NCBI GenBank assembly: GCA_001972305.1
Contig: BDDD01002361.1
Coordinates: 68,893-132,892, forward strand
Direction of reading: 5' to 3'
Length of the DNA stretch: 64,000 nucleotides
From: Cephalotus follicularis
Taxonomy: Eukaryota; Streptophyta; Magnoliopsida; Oxalidales; Cephalotaceae
A model generated the notes under the pieces. It had not been told where the DNA came from. It did not search any database and saw nothing but the letters and a program-made list of their open reading frames with translations. A program made the translations under genes and the position numbers. Each line of letters starts with the position of its first letter. Positions within the stretch are counted from its first letter, which is position 1. This document shows positions 23,262 through 35,690 of this stretch, piece after piece.

Positions 23262-25641
23262 GTGGGTCAAAAAAGGGGAAGACAGCTTGTTGAGTTGGAA
23301 GATGGCGAACAGCTCAGAAAGAAAGTTCGATTAGGTACTCCAGCATCTCAATGGATCTCAGTCTATAATTCGAGATCATCAATGAAGCAAAGGTAGATAA
23401 TGTAATAATTATATTGTATATTTCAGGTAAAGATTGACATTTTAGTCTGAAGCACCTAGGTTCAGGAGGTATTTTGGCAATCACTATTCTTTACGATTTG
23501 TGCTATTCGTGCGCTTGTTATGTCCAAATTTCTATAACACTCAACTATAACGATGATGCCGTCGTTAATGTTGCCAAACTTAATTGTAGCTGTTTTAAAA
23601 CTACCCATGCCGAAAATGAACGATATTTTACTAAAGTTAGGTATTTTTTTCCTTTTTGTTTTATGTCTGTTTATGTATATACTGCTTTTGAGATCATCAC
23701 CAGTTCAGTTAGAAGAGCCTTGCAGGATTGAAATCTTAGTGGGGGAAACGCGGGAAATATTATTAGATGAAAATTCCAACTATAGATGTTTCTAGTAAAA
23801 TTTCTATTGCCATACATATTAGATTCTTCTTCCCTTATCATCAAGTAATGGGTATTCTTTACTGTAGGTATCACTACAACGTTATGGATCTAAAACTTGA
23901 CCAGCATGTGGACAAGGGAAGGGTCAGATGGTTTGTACATTAGCTGTGTAGCTTCATCCACTAATTTGTGGGCCATTGTAATGGATGGAGGGACAGGCTT
24001 TACATCCCAGGTTTATGAATTATCACCTATTTTCTTACCCAAGGTAGATATGAGTGAAACTCTTTATATCAACTCTTCAAATTAAAAATGCAAATTTGGT
24101 TTGACGGAGTTTCTTTTTTTGTTGTTTGATCATCTAATAAGGAGTGGATAATGGAACAATGGGACAAGAAATACTATATCACTTCGGTAGCTGGTGCATT
24201 AAATGGCAGTGCAATGGTGGCGATGTCCAAGGGTAATTGAAGCTTATTAAAATTTATCTGTTATTTCCTAAATTTTTCCTATGTACTCTCCCCGGCTCTT
24301 TTTAATTCTCCAAAAATTGAAATGTATGTTGTAAGGTTTGGTTGTTATTTTGTTTTATGGGTTAGGGCTTGATTTTTTGGCTTTTATGAGGAGCCTAATA
24401 ATATGTGATTAGTGCAATTGTCAGGACATCTATATAAAGCTGCAACATTTGGATTTTGATGTCCCCACTTCATAGATAGGAAGCAGGGACTCCTTTATAG
24501 ATTTTTATTTTGGTCCTGCAAAATTTTACTTGATTTTTTAAGATTATATGATTTCTCATCACTGCTTAAGTGTGATGTCATGAATCAGGAAACATAAATT
24601 TTCTAGAAAAAAGTGCTGCCATAGTCTTTCCAGTAATAGATTAGTGCTCTATATTCTTCCTATAGGATCTGAATTGAGCAAGCACTCAATATAATACCAT
24701 TATTTAATCTCTTTCTACTGAAGAGACATCTTATACTCAACAATCCTACAAAGTTAGTGATGTATTTCCTTTCAAATGGATCAATAAGAAGTGGAAAGAA
24801 GGCTTTTCTGTTCATCTATGACCACTTCGGGCAGCAAATGGGGTGTTGTCATGTGATATTCTAATCAGGTCGTCCAACTTTCAATTATTAATTAAAGTTT
24901 ATGTCAAATGCGATACTGTAGGAAGTGCTGACATGTTTTGAACTCTATTGTAGGTTGTTTAACTTGATTTTCTCTATCCAAGTGAAGGGATCCATAGAAT
25001 ATGAGTGAATGGATACCGGATTACCTCAACTGCTGCTACAGCAGATCAAGCTGTATTCATACTTAGTACACCCAAGAAGAAATCACAAGATGTGGCGCAA
25101 GAAACTCTGAGGACTTCTGTTTTTCCTGGTACCCAAGTAAAGGTACATCTACATTGCACGACCGCTTAGTCCCTAGGTAGTGTTTTAACATATGTTTAGG
25201 TTCTATGTTTAAGATCTTATTTGGGATGCCAATATTCTAAATGCTTCTAATCCAATGGCTAAGGTTTAATCTACTCTATCTCTGCAATTTCTATAATTTC
25301 AGAGAATTTTGATTCCCATGGTTTAGGGAGTTAGTAATTTCATTTTATTTGAGCTCAATATCTCATTATGGGAAGTCCACTGAATGGTTGACACTTTCCC
25401 TTATCCAAAAAATCTCATCAACATGTATCATTGTTTCTACTCTATATGTAGTAGTTATGTTCCACATTTTCAAACTGTTATGGCGACTTTGTAAATTAAA
25501 TACTTAAGATTTGTCATCTTAATTGTTGTTTATATGTCAAAGCATGTGCTGATTCTTTTTTTTTTTCCCTATATATGGCAGGATAAATGGTCAAATAATC
25601 TATATATTGCATCAATAACATATGGCAAAACAGTTTCTTAA
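23262..25641 (+). pseudogene. Casein-kinase-1-like (MUT9-like kinase) 3' exons
   Basis: Six exon-like segments with GT/AG-type edges read as the region after the kinase domain in plant casein-kinase-1-like proteins of the MLK/EL1 group. They are 23262-23392 ([17 protein letters not shown]), 23868-24043 (YHYNVMDLKLDQHVDKG, then DGLYISCVASSTNLWA), 24142-24232 (EWIMEQWDKKYYITSVAG), about 24724-24868 (YTQQSYKVSDVFPFKW), 24954-25142 (LDFLYPSEGIHR and TADQAVFILSTPKKK) and 25582-25641 (DKWSNNLYIASITYGKTVS, then stop). The kinase domain itself is not in the window. The copy is disabled by a frameshift after HVDKG, another after EGFSV, and stop codons at GVVM, before LDFLYP and after GIHRI. In working members this region follows the Ser/Thr kinase domain. 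The exon order shows a decayed genomic copy rather than a processed one. Confidence 0.88.
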
Positions 25642-25978
25642 GATTTGCTTTGGCAGAGAAAATTGGACATACAAGCTAATGGCGAGTACATTGTATAGTC
25701 TAAGCTACATTTTCTGCATTAAGTTTCCATCTGTTATAGGCCTCCACATGGGGATTAATATTTTCTCCTTCTCACTTTCTTTCTTTGGATGTGGCACTCC
25801 AGGGCGTGAATCAGTTAATAAAGGAACATAGAAAGCTTTTATTCTGTGGCTTATATGAATCCCTGAACTAGAATGAAAGAATTGAAGAGTTTTTATATCT
25901 TAGAATAGATTAATCACTCTCATCGGGTAATATATGAAAATACGCATCTCATTTTCATAGAAAATATATATATTAAGG
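25642..25978 (+). other. 3' flank of the kinase-like pseudogene
   Basis: No gene. AATAAAGG at about 25819 could be the old polyadenylation signal. The stretch ends in TAAGG, the target site copied by the next element, and the same host text appears to resume after 33113. Confidence 0.5.
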
Positions 25979-27548
25979 TGTCACACCCCGTCTTTCCACA
26001 ACATAGACAACATATAAAGTGGTAAGCAATCAACATAAGGTAATCCAGCTCATGTAAAATACCAATAATTTAAAACCTTCGATAGCGGAAGCAACAACAT
26101 AAATGAGCCGAATATAAAAACACATCACGCATCCCATACTACGTGATGTCCGATAATCCAAACGTAACTGTTGATCGCCCAAAATGGAGCGTGAAATAAT
26201 ACATCAGTACGAGATAACAAATACCATTTGTTACAAAATCCAAATAACATGATCAATGTTCAATAACCAAATACATAAACAAGAAGATAACAAGTCTTCT
26301 CTTTAAATCTTCGTGCATCCTCCATGTCAAGACCACTCCATCAATCTGTTACAGTAGGGGGTTAGCCTTTGTCCTCACTCGGCTAAGTGAATAAACCCAT
26401 AAATACAGTTTAAGTTATATGGTAATGAGTGCCATGAATGAATGCATAATGATGAGTCATGACATGTAATTTTTACAGTAAAAATACCTCCGTATATACA
26501 TATAAAAATATGTGTATGCTCACAGTACAAGTACAACTCATAAGTTATATCAACACAAGCAAGAAATATGTTCCCAAAAAGGAACCAGACAATCCAATCG
26601 TCATGACCGTCGCCACAATTCAATCATTAACATGCAATTCACCATGCTATTCACTAACTTAGAACTCAAAATGCATATATAAATCCATCACTTTCCCCTA
26701 CCTTATTGTTCCGAGTTAGGAACTGGAAAGTCCACCTCTTTGAGTTCCTAAGTTCTGGCTTCCAGAAGCTCCAAGATTCCTTCAGCAGCTGCCACCCACA
26801 AGTTCCAATCTCAAGCTTCAAGCAAACACAACAATGGTGGCTCTCACACTCACTGTTTTCTTTCCTCTCTTTCTTCTGGTGTTTTAAAACGAGAGAGACA
26901 AGTGGGGAGGGATATTCTTATGCATATGGCTCCCCCCCAATAGCCTTCTGCTGACATTTAACAGGCCACCCCTGAGATCTCTCCCACTTTCCAGGTTTCT
27001 GCATTTTCTTTTTGTTTTCTATTCTTCCTTTTTGCAGGTTGCATGTTAGGCTGTATATTCCTTGCATGTTCTAGGTGATGGGAATGTTTTAGTATTCCTG
27101 AAAATACACCGACATGCTCAACACGTCATAATGCACTTGTAATGGCATCGGGTAAAGCCTCCAAACAAATCCCCTTGCATGTTACTCTGCCAGCGAAAAA
27201 GCTCGACAGACGTTCCTACAAAGGCGTCGACGTCTTTCCTTAGACGTCGATGTCTTTTCCATTTTTGTAAGAAGGTGTCAATGCCTTGACGAAATGTCGA
27301 CGTGCGTGCCCAAGCATTCACGTGTACCCTGGTTCACAAGGGCGTCGACGTCTTTCCAAGGACGTCGATGTCTTTGTCCCAAAACAGTGCCGTTTCAAGC
27401 TTTGATACCCATATTCCATTTCCTTCCTTAAGAAATATTTAGGGTTTAGAGACATCTTTGAGTTGAAACTTCAACCTTCTCATTAATTCAAGTTTAAGAT
27501 TACATCATAAATCGAAATATTACATTCAAGAAAATACCGGGCGTTACA
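25979..27548 (-). repeat. 3' LTR of the Tekay element (left on the map)
   Basis: On the plus strand it runs from TGTCACACCCCGTC to GGGCGTTACA. The outer about 640 bp and the last about 370 bp match the other LTR closely. The middle (about 26622-27180) has no counterpart there. Confidence 0.88.
27215..27375. repeat. GTCGAC-centred imperfect palindromes in the LTR
   Basis: AAGGCGTCGACGTCTTT-like words, each close to its own reverse complement, recur at about 27222, 27243, 27294, 27341 and 27360, mostly in pairs. The same set lies at 32780-32935 in the other LTR. Confidence 0.8.
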
Positions 27549-27563
27549 TCCACCCCTCCTTCA
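27549..27563 (-). other. Polypurine tract of the Tekay element
   Basis: Minus-strand TGAAGGAGGGGTGGA lies directly before the 3' LTR start TGTAACGCCC. Confidence 0.85.
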
Positions 27564-27594
27564 AGAAATTTCATCCTTGAAATTTAAAATCAAT

Positions 27595-27999
27595 CTAGAA
27601 CAAGTGCGGGTAGCGTTCTTGGATGTCCTCCTCACGCTCCCAAGTCGCCTCATCAGGTTTGTGAAACTGCCATTGAACCTTGACCATGGAAATGGTTCGG
27701 TTCCTCAAAGTTTGCGTCTTTCGATCGAGAATCCGCACAGGTAACTCCTCACAAGATAGACCATCCTGTACAGGAATAGTATCATAATCCAGGACATGTG
27801 TCGGGTCTGGGATATACCTCCTCAGCATAGATATGTGGAAGACATCGTGCATGTTTGACATTGCAGGAGGTAAGGCAAGCTGATAGGCTACCTCCCCAAC
27901 TCTCTCTAGAATTTCGAAAGGACCAATGTAGTGAGGAGCTAATTTGCCCTTCTTCCCAAACCGTTGCACACCCTTCCATGGTGATACTTTCAAGAACAC
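27595..27999 (-). mobile_element. Integrase C-terminal end and chromodomain-like tail
   Basis: One open frame with FGKKGKLAPHYIGPFEILERVG and DVFHISMLRRYIPDP (the integrase GPF/Y region). It is followed by CEELPVRILDRK...VKVQWQFHKPDEATWE, the chromodomain-type end of Tekay elements, which in chromoviruses helps choose the insertion site. Confidence 0.85.
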
Positions 28000-29797
28000 G
28001 TACGATGTCTCATGTTCAGCGTGTCCTGGCAGAAAAGGTACCTCAGAGTCTTGTGATCGGTGAAGATCTCAAACTGCGCCCCGTAAAGATAGTGTCTCCA
28101 CTTCTGAAGGGCAAAGATAATAGCTGCAAGCTCAAGGTCATGGGTCGGGTAGTTTTCCTTGTATGGTTTAAGCTTCCTTGAGGCATATGCAATCACTCTG
28201 CCTTGCTGCATCAATACACAACCCAAACCCTTTCCCGATGCGTCACTGTAGACTGCAAAGCCCTCATTACCTTCAGGTAATGCCAAGATAGGAGCGGAAA
28301 CCAACCGATCCTTCAGTTCACAGAAACTAGCTTCGCAACCTTCATCCCAGACAAACAAAGTCTTCTTCTGGGTTAGTCTAGTCAAAGGCTCAGCTATTCT
28401 TGAGAAATTCTGAATAAACCTTCTGCAATATCCCGCCAAGCCAAGAAAACTGCGTACCTACGTCACATTCCTCGGCTGTGGCAATCTTGTACCACCTCTG
28501 TCTTTGACGGATCCACCGCCAAACCCTCTCCAGATACTATGTGACCAAGAAAGGTCACATGGTCAAGCCAAAATTCACACTTTCTGAATTTGGCATACAG
28601 TTGGTGCTCTCGGAGAATCTGTAGATCCAACCTCAGGTGAGAAGCATGCTCTTCTTCACTTTTCGAGTATACAAGTACGTCGTTAATAAACACAACGATG
28701 AACTGGTCCAAGTACGGTCGGAACACATCGTTCATCAATGACATGAACGCAACCGGTGCATTGGTAACACCAAAAGGCATCACCAGGAATTCATAGTGAC
28801 CATATCTTGTCTGGAAGGCAGTTTTCTCAATATCCCCTTCCCTCACCCTTAACTGGTGATATCCCGTTCTCAGATCAAGTTTTGAGAACACTCTCGCCCC
28901 TTGCAACTGGTTGAACAATTCTTCGATGTGGGGTAAAGGATATTTGTTCTTGATAGTTGCCTTGTTCAACATTCTGTAGTCGATGCAGAGCCTCATCGAC
29001 CCATCCTTTTTCTTGACAAACAGTACAGGTGCACCCCACGGTGAAACACTGGGTCGAATGAAACCCTTATCGATCAGGTCCTGTAACTGTAGTTTCAGCT
29101 CTCTTAATTCTGCAGGAGCCATACTGTATGGTGCTTTCGAAATAGGAGTTGTACCTGGTATAAGATCGATAACAAACTCCATATTTCTTCTTGGTGGTAA
29201 AGATCCCAAGTCATCCGGAAATACATCTGGAAATTCGCACACTACTGGGATCTCCTCCAGGCTCAAACCCTTCTCCTTTCTCCGATCAATCACATAAGCA
29301 AGATACCCTTCACATCCTTTCTCGAGATACCTCGACGCACGGATGAAGGATATAATCGGTGTAGAAAACCCCTTGTCTCCCTTGAACTGGATAATAGTAC
29401 CATCGGGCAGACGAAAATCGACTGTCTTGTTGTAGCAGTCCATGCAAGCATGATGAGCTGACAGCCAATCCATCCCCAAAATAATATCAAAGTCGCAGAT
29501 AGGTAACATTATCAAGTCCGCGAACAAGGAAATTCCTGTCATAGACATCTCACAACCCCTATATACAGTGTCTGTATACATGGGAACTCTGACAGGTGTG
29601 CTCACATCCAAAATATATGGCATATTGTCAGGTGTTACATCTAAACATGATGCAAAATGTGATGAAATGAAAGAATGTGATGCTCCAGGGTCCATCAATA
29701 CTCTAGCGGCAAAACCATAAATATACAGTGTACCTCCGACTACCGAGGTAGACTCCAGAACCTTTGTCTGTGAAAGGGTAAAAACTCTACCTTTCAC
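27990..29797 (-). mobile_element. Protease, reverse transcriptase and RNase H region
   Basis: The protease segment reads [12 protein letters not shown]. The reverse transcriptase blocks include [49 protein letters not shown] and [13 protein letters not shown]. RNase H follows with [16 protein letters not shown] and [11 protein letters not shown]. The region belongs to the Tekay element and is broken. Confidence 0.88.
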
Positions 29798-29821
29798 GAT
29801 GCCCTTGCCGGTGTCCCTTCG

Positions 29822-30952
29822 CTATGAGGGCCCCGCCGCGGTCCCGCTGCTGGTAGCTGGTCCGGTAGGTGCTGTAACCTGGTTTTTCGGGCAATCCTTC
29901 ATTGAATGGCCAAATGCTCCACACCTCAAACATAGCCCATTCATCCTCCAACAATCCTTCTGCAAGTGGCCCTTCCACCCACAGTGATAACAGGTTCCGG
30001 TTCCTGCATTACTCCTTTGACTAGGAGTCCCCAGTGTGGCAGTCTGCCATGGTCTGTTCTTCAATGATTTAGCCAGAGAGCCGCTACCATGCCATTTCGA
30101 AGAAGCCGGTCTTGTCGGGTTCTGTTTTTGGGACTGTGCTGGTCTCGATTGAGTACGAGACCGCTCTATCCTTCTATCATTTGCATCGGACTCCAGAATC
30201 CTAGCTCTCTCAGCAATATCTACAAAAGACGTTAGCTGCAAAAGTAATAACTTAGATCGGATATCTGGACGAAGGCCTTTCAGGAACCTCCGGATCTTTC
30301 GGGACTCACCCTCTACGAGATAGGGCGTGTGCCGAGCTAATTCCACAAAACGGGTCTGGTACTGAGCTACCGTCATATCACCTTGACGTAGCTCCATCTG
30401 TGGAACATAAGCTGCAGAGAATTCTCACTGAAATCGGTCCCAAGTTTTGTCCAGATTTTGAGATTCCCACTTTGCTTCAACCATTTCCCACCAATGAGTA
30501 GCTTCACCTCATAGGCGGTACACAGCAAAGGTAATCTTTTGCTCATCGGTACACCTCAAGGTGTCAAATATCCTCTCCATGTCTCTCATCCATCGCTCCG
30601 CTACATTGGCATCCAAGTCTCTCAGGAATGTAGGAGGATTCTGCCTCATGAACCGCTCCAGGTCTCTGCCAAAATCGCCAACATGGTTGACTTCTGGAAC
30701 ACACTGTCGGGCTTGAGTAGCCTCATACATCTGTCTCATCTGTTCCATGTGTACAACATTGGCTTGGATCTGCTGTTTGAAGAGATCTGCCATGCGCTTG
30801 AAGTTACTCCTCTCATCGTGTACTGGAGGGACATTCACTTCCAGGGCATTCTCGTGAACAGGCGGGGCATCGTTTACCTCGTCAGCTTTACGCCTTCCAC
30901 GTCTGCCTCTCCTTCGATCCATTTTGTTTCCTATATGGAATGACAAAATCAT
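29822..30952 (-). mobile_element. gag region with two zinc knuckles
   Basis: The start MDRRRGRRGRRKADE is followed by the gag domain (FMRQNPPTF, WMRDMERIFDTL, ELRQGDMTVAQYQTRF and FLKGLRPDIRSKL). Two CCHC knuckles follow, CYHCGWKGHLQKDC and CLRCGAFGHSMKDC. Two knuckles in a row are usual for Tekay gag. The region is broken. Confidence 0.86.
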
Positions 30953-31010
30953 TAGGAAACAATTTACTTAATTTTCGAGAAACTTATCCCAACTTAGCAT
31001 ATATGGAATA

Positions 31011-31023
31011 TGCTCTGATACCA
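31011..31023 (-). other. Primer-binding site of the Tekay element
   Basis: Minus-strand TGGTATCAGAGCA, three bases from the LTR edge, matches the initiator tRNA-Met 3' end. Confidence 0.9.
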
Positions 31024-31026
31024 CGT

Positions 31027-33108
31027 TGTCACACCCCGTCTTTCCACAACATAGACAACATATAAAGTGGTAAGCAATCAACATAAGGTAATCCAGCTCA
31101 TGTAAAATACCAATAATTTAAAACCTTCGATAGCGGAAGCAACAACATAAATGAGCCGAATATAAAAACACATCACGTATCCCATACTACGTGATGCCCG
31201 ATAATCCAAACGTAACTGTTGATCGCCCAAAACGTAGCGTGAAATAATACATCAGTACGAGATAACAAATACCATTTGTTACAAAATCCAAATAACATGA
31301 TCAATGTTCAATAACCAAATACATAAACAAGAAGATAACAAGTCTTCTCTTTAAATCTCCGTGCATGCTCCATGTCAAGACCACTCCATCAATCTGTTAC
31401 AGTAGGGGGTTAGCCTTTGCCCTCACTCGGCTAAGTGAATAAACCCATAAATACAGTTTAAGTCATTTGGTAATGAGTGCCATGAATGAATGCATAATGA
31501 TGAGTCATGAAATGTAATTTTTACAGTAAAAATACCTCTGTATATATATATAAAAATATGTGTATGCTCACAGTACAAGTATAACTCATAAGTTATATCA
31601 ACACAAGCAAGAAATATGTTCCCAAAAAGGAACCAGACAATCCAATCGTCATGACCGTCGCCACCTCCTCGCCCCAACGTCATGCACTCTTACTCCACCC
31701 CCGGGAGCAAGTCTCAGTAAGTTGTTTAGCACGGCGGCTAAACCAACAGCAAGTTACTTGCATAGTGGCTAAGTAATCAACAAGTTATTAGCATGGTGGC
31801 TAATAATCAACAAGTTATTAGCACGGTGGCTAATAATCAACAAGCACAAGCATTTCAAGTACAAGTCAAGCAATTACACATAATTACTTGATCAAATATA
31901 TTTAAAATATATTATTTCGTTCACAAGTTGTAATAAGTTGTAAAACTTAAAACAATACATTTCTTTGTCTTGGAAATACTTCCCCAATCATTTTGAAAAC
32001 ATATACAAATATACATTTTCGCACAATACATTTGGTTTCATAATCAATCCTTTGAAACATTTCTTAGCCAATGGAAATACTTCCCAAATAATTTAAAAAA
32101 CGTATAAATTCATGTATTGACAAATATACATATTCGTATAAAATGATTTATTCAATCATGCAAGCTTTTCAAAATGGTTAACACTTTTAGAAAGCAACCA
32201 TAATGCAAATCACAGTAACAATGCAAACATATGCTCAGAATGCATCTAGGTTCGTTCCTAGAGTCGTTTCGGGTCTAACGGTTCCCATTCGAGTGAAATC
32301 CTACTGATCAGGGGAAAAGGCGTCGATGTCATCCTTAAGACGTCGACGTCTTTATCATACCAGAGAGTATCAATACGCAAGTCTTGGTTCGGGAGGATGA
32401 AATTCAACCTATTAATCCCACGTGAAAAATCGAATATCACTCTCCAAACGTGTGAGGAATACTACTGGTTAACAGCAACAAATCCAGAACATCAAATCGA
32501 AATCAAACAAGTGATTCCCAAGTGGCTAAAATGGTCATCTGAAATGAACATTACAGTTCAACGATTTTTCTAGAAAAGGCGTTGATGTCAATAAAAAGAC
32601 ATCGATGTCTTTCACATATTCACACGAAGGCATCGGCGTCTTTACATAGGCGTCGATGTCTTCACAACCCAGAACGTCAGTACCACAATTTTAACATACC
32701 AAGCCATTAACAAATCCATCCTTTATACAACAGATTCACGTNTACTCTGCCAGCGAAAAAGCTCGACAGACGTTCCTACAAAGGCGTCGACGTCTTTCCT
32801 TAGACGTCGATGTCTTTTCCATTTTTGTAAGAAGGTGTCGATGCCTTCACGAAATGTCGACGTGCGTGCCCAAGCATTCACGTGTACCCTGGTTCACAAG
32901 GGCGTCGACATCTTTCCAAGGACGTCGATGTCTTTGTCCCAAAACAGTGCCGTTTCAAGCTTTGATACCCATATTCCATTTCCTTCCTTAAGCAATATTT
33001 AGGGTTTAGAGACATCTTTGAGTTGAAACTTCAACCTTCTCATTAATTCATGTTTAAGATTACATCATAAATTGAAATATTACATTTAGGAAAATACCGG
33101 GCGTTACA
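31027..33108 (-). repeat. 5' LTR of the Tekay element (right on the map)
   Basis: On the plus strand it runs from TGTCACACCCCGTC to GGGCGTTACA, 2.08 kb. The section at about 31666-32741 has no counterpart in the other LTR. It ends exactly at an undetermined base (position 32742), after which the two LTRs match again. It has further GTCGAC-type palindrome pairs at 32320-32350, 32577-32612 and 32626-32664. Confidence 0.85.
32742..32742. other. Undetermined base (n)
   Basis: The only ambiguous base in the window. It lies at the point where the unmatched middle of this LTR returns to sequence shared with the other LTR, which suggests a gap closure or a join made across a repeat. Confidence 0.95.
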
Positions 33109-33113
33109 TAAGG

Positions 33114-33469
33114 ATACATATTTGAACTTATATTTTATTTTATACATTCATAACTTTTACAGGATGATGATACATCTGGAGCATAGAAGCATATATGAAA
33201 TCTCGTACGTGGATGTGGCTACAGGTGAAGGGAGTAGATTGTGTAGATAGGATATGTTTATGTGGTAGGGCCGGCTATTTGTTGCTTAAACAGCAACAAT
33301 AACAGTAGCCTAGTATCCCGAAATTCAAATGTAAAAAATTCGAATAAAATAGTAATAAGTATGCATATCCAATACAAGTAGACTGAGTGTAAAATACTCC
33401 AATCCATCAAATAATAATAGGGTACACATGGTACCGAGTATATAATAAATAATACAAATAAGTTCAGGT
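33114..33469. other. Gene-free host flank
   Basis: AT-rich continuation of the DNA that the Tekay element entered, possibly the old 3' region of the kinase-like pseudogene. A small hairpin, GTTGCTTAAACAGCAAC, lies at about 33280. Confidence 0.4.
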
Positions 33470-34360
33470 TGTTACCATACTACTTTACAAAACTAGTTTT
33501 ATTTAATTTACATTTAAGATATATAACCTCATGACTATCATTTTAGTTATCAGTTATAATCTATTCGTAGCTTAATTGGATATTAACCTCTATAAATGTT
33601 AGGTGTCAATTTCATATTAACAGATGAATTTTTCCAAATATAATGCCCTCCCATTTCTTAAGCCGTTTAAGACATAAGAAAATTATGTTAATTTAGGTCA
33701 CTACATTTTTTATAATAACAGACGTTAACACAGTTTTTATCAACTTTATCTTTATTGATGTGATATTTTCATTTAAATAGATAGTTATTTAAAAATAACA
33801 CTGAGAGTCCTATGTACAATTAATTATTCAAATGTTTTGACTTGTATTATGTAATATTGATAAAACTATTGAAATATTTAATATTAATCCTCCATTTTAG
33901 ATTTTAGTGTTACTATAGTATAGACTGATAGGTACAACTTCCATACATTATTTGACACATGCATTGGTTAATTAGTTTCTCTGAACAGAGAAAAGAATGG
34001 AAGAAAAAAAAATTAATGAGGTGTGAAAAATACATGTGAAGAGGTACCTATCATTATATATGATGGTATTAGAATTTATTTTGATCTAGCTTACTCACTA
34101 TTGACCGAATAAATTGGACTAAGCAAGAAATAAATTATTGCACGATTTTATAGAATTATTTCTTGCCCTAACTTACCAAGCAAGTACGGAGCAAAATGAT
34201 GCCATTTTGGAATGGACATCAATATGCCTATGTTAGGCCCCTTGATTTGTAATTGTATAGGTCACTCACAATAATGTTATTAAAGGGTTGGCTTGGGAGA
34301 GTTTTCTAACTTATATCTCAAATTTAAAGCTCAATAGATAACCCTGTGGTGCCGAACCCT
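33470..34360. repeat. Old dispersed repeat, copy A
   Basis: About 0.8-0.9 kb of AT-rich noncoding DNA shared with 42811-43530 and 62898-63665. Shared landmarks are ATTCAAATGTTTTGA, GAATTATT.CTTG.CCTAACTTA, GATGCCATTTTGGAATG and CACTCACAATAATGTTATTA. The copies are clearly diverged. The class is unknown. Confidence 0.8.
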
Positions 34361-35089
34361 AACTTTTTAATGTGAATAATTATTGTTGGATATATCTTAT
34401 ATTCAAATATCCAGTTTGATTGAAGCCCAGTTTTTGGTCGTCCCATATTGCTACTTTTATGTGTGTGTGTGTGTGTGTGTGTGTGTAGGTTAAGCCGTAA
34501 ACATATTTTCATAATAGATTCTTGATCTCTTCCGTTGTTTGTTTTTTCAGTTTAGGTTTTTTCACGGAAAATTTTATGTTCTTTACTGCTTTATTATTAA
34601 TCAATATATATCTGTATGTGTGTGAATCCTATAACAATTATAAATTAGGCTATAGAACTGTAGATTTTAGAAGTTCCTATCGGAGTTGAAGATTTCATAA
34701 TTCATCACATTCAAAAGGAAGGGATTGGCGTCGCAACCCACAAGGTAATCTAACTTATATGTGTTTTAAAGCAATAAACAATAAATGATAAATTGATGTG
34801 ATAAAAGAAATAAGATGTATCTATGTGCCCAAAGTGATGCAAAGAATGGAACAGGGACGGAATAAGGAATTTCATATAGTGGGACCGAGAATAATATTAA
34901 AAAATGAAGTCATCATGGAAAAAAATTGTAAAATAACAAAATATAAAATTTTAATCCTATGAAAACTAAATATTACATAATAAGAATAAATATGAAATGT
35001 TAAATCAATTTTAATAAGGTTTTCATAACAAAAACATTAATAAAAAAGTAAATCGATATTTTTATTATTTAAGCTGAGCTCGTGACGTC
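34361..35089. other. Gene-free AT-rich stretch with a (GT)n run
   Basis: A GT microsatellite lies at about 34460-34487. The remainder is AT-rich and partly shared with 43570-43740 (for example GATAAATTGATGTGA and AATAAGATGTATCTATGTGCC), as part of the larger A/B duplication. Confidence 0.5.
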
Positions 35090-35690
35090 TTCATATTATA
35101 AAAATCATCTATTATCTTGTCCGCACTAAATTTTTAGCAATTTCCTTCTCAATGTAAGTAACCAAACAATCTCTAAGGAACTCATCTTCCATCATGTCCG
35201 AAGTCTTGTCTTGACAAGTTTCATGGTTGAAAAAAATCGCCAATAGTTGCTATAGAAACTGGAAGAGTTAAAATAACTCTAAGTAATCTATCAGTCATAA
35301 AGTAACTTTTAATATAACTCGGTAACTGTAGACAAATTTTTCATATCTGGGTGATGAGGTACATCAAGCTGGAAATGTTTAAGCTGTCACATTAGCTCCC
35401 TTTCTTGCAATGTAAAATCCTGAGGATTGAATTTGTTAACAAAATCAGAAATGCGATCAATATTGAATAATCTGTAATTATCCATTGTTTTAAAATAGAA
35501 CTGAGAATAAGAAGTTTCACTACCTATTTATTAAATCTACTGTTCAACTCTTGAAGTTGAGAATCAATAACTGTAGAGAATATCTCTACCCAAAAATGAT
35601 GCTTAACAAATATGTGATTTACTTTGCACCTATTTCAAGGATTTCAATATCATGAAGAATACCTCTTTTTTAATTTCTTTTTATTGGATA
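35090..35690 (-). pseudogene. hAT transposase C-terminal relic, copy A
   Basis: On the minus strand, pieces such as STVIDSQLQELNSRFNK (about 35520-35580) and sequence matching the dimerisation-domain piece of copy B (about 35130-35250) follow the C-terminal part of zinc-finger MYM/hAT-type transposases. The reading frame is badly broken. It is a copy of the relic at 43740-44570, carried along in the A/B duplication. Confidence 0.65.

Larger units (their letters stand above)
25979..33108 (-). mobile_element. Tekay-type chromovirus, young but broken
   Basis: The LTRs are 31027-33108 (5' on the minus strand) and 25979-27548 (3'). The direct repeat TAAGG flanks the element at 25974-25978 and 33109-33113. 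The primer-binding site and polypurine tract are present. Parts seen in order on the minus strand are gag with two zinc knuckles, protease, reverse transcriptase, RNase H, and the integrase C-terminal end with a chromodomain-like tail. The coding region is not whole and has several breaks. The shared LTR parts differ by about 2% in the stretches I compared, suggesting under about one million years. The LTRs differ in their middle sections, and the right one contains an ambiguous base. Confidence 0.9.
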
